DNA of 64,000 nt from Okapia johnstoni. Lineage: Eukaryota; Chordata; Mammalia; Artiodactyla; Giraffidae. The translations under genes and the position numbers were made by a program. The notes below the pieces were generated by a model. The model did not search any database. It saw only the letters and a list, made by a program, of their open reading frames with translations, and was not told the DNA's origin. Below are positions 63,850 to 64,000 of this stretch, piece after piece. The stretch spans positions 59,328,985 through 59,392,984 of the forward strand of contig CM044321.1 of assembly GCA_024291935.2 (NCBI GenBank), read 5' to 3'. Numbering within the stretch: the first letter of the stretch is position 1; every line of letters starts with the position of its first letter.

Positions 63850-64000
63850 TCGTGAACAGAGATACAAAACTCCTTAACAAAATATTAGGCAGTAAAACAT
63901 AACACTATATATGAAAAGATCAAGTAGAGTTTATCGCAGGAATGTAAAGTTCAACACTCAAAAATCAAACATTGTATTTCACATATTGAAAGATGTTGTT
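63850..64000 (+). mobile_element. L1 ORF2 fragment, cut by the window edge
   Basis: ACTCCTTAACAAAATATTAG, GATCAAGTAGAGTTTATCGC and CAGGAATGTAAAGTTCAACA fit the L1 reverse transcriptase region (motif like FIPGMQ...FNI), with substitutions. Confidence 0.7.

Overview
The window is mammalian nuclear DNA from a ruminant, most likely cattle or a close relative. The clearest sign is the density of ruminant-specific retroposons: about 35 Bov-tA/Bov-A2 SINEs and BovB (RTE-type) LINE tails on both strands, plus artiodactyl CHR-type SINEs, over an older mammalian layer (L1, L2, MIR, MLT1-type LTRs, hAT transposons). Most open reading frames here are retroposon readthrough or chance.

Two protein-coding genes can be read from splice-consistent exons, both on the minus strand. 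Positions 32993-50821 hold a four-exon gene whose joined reading frame is 319 codons and matches the uncharacterised mammalian protein C13orf42. All three introns are GT-AG and keep phase. Positions 9264-24629 hold the 5' end of GUCY1B2, the soluble guanylate cyclase beta-2 subunit. Two exons encode the start of the H-NOX heme domain, and a candidate first exon ends exactly on the ATG. The rest of GUCY1B2 must lie left of position 1. The order and orientation (GUCY1B2 then C13orf42, both reverse) agree with human 13q14.3 as I remember it.

Layout: 1-9263 is GUCY1B2 intron, with L1, MLT1 and SINE copies. 9264-24629 is the 5' part of GUCY1B2, including a 1.7-kb hAT transposase fossil at 13.05-14.74 kb. 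24630-32992 is intergenic and the probable C13orf42 3' UTR, with an MLT1-type LTR carrying five CCTTATAAG motifs and a 27-G run. 32993-50821 is C13orf42, with a 13.4-kb repeat-filled intron 1. 50822-64000 is upstream intergenic DNA with a 5'-truncated BovB LINE (58.9-60.56 kb) joined to a CpG-island-like block (60.59-61.05 kb), then an MLT1 LTR and an L1 ORF2 fragment running off the right edge.

The two genes are neighbours, with no sign of joint function. I found no operon, CRISPR, RNA gene or new molecular system. The most useful observations are the intact spliced C13orf42 frame, the apparently intact GUCY1B2 N-terminus (the human gene is generally regarded as a pseudogene), and several splice-site and retroposon structures. 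Repeat family names come from recognition by eye and repeat boundaries are approximate.
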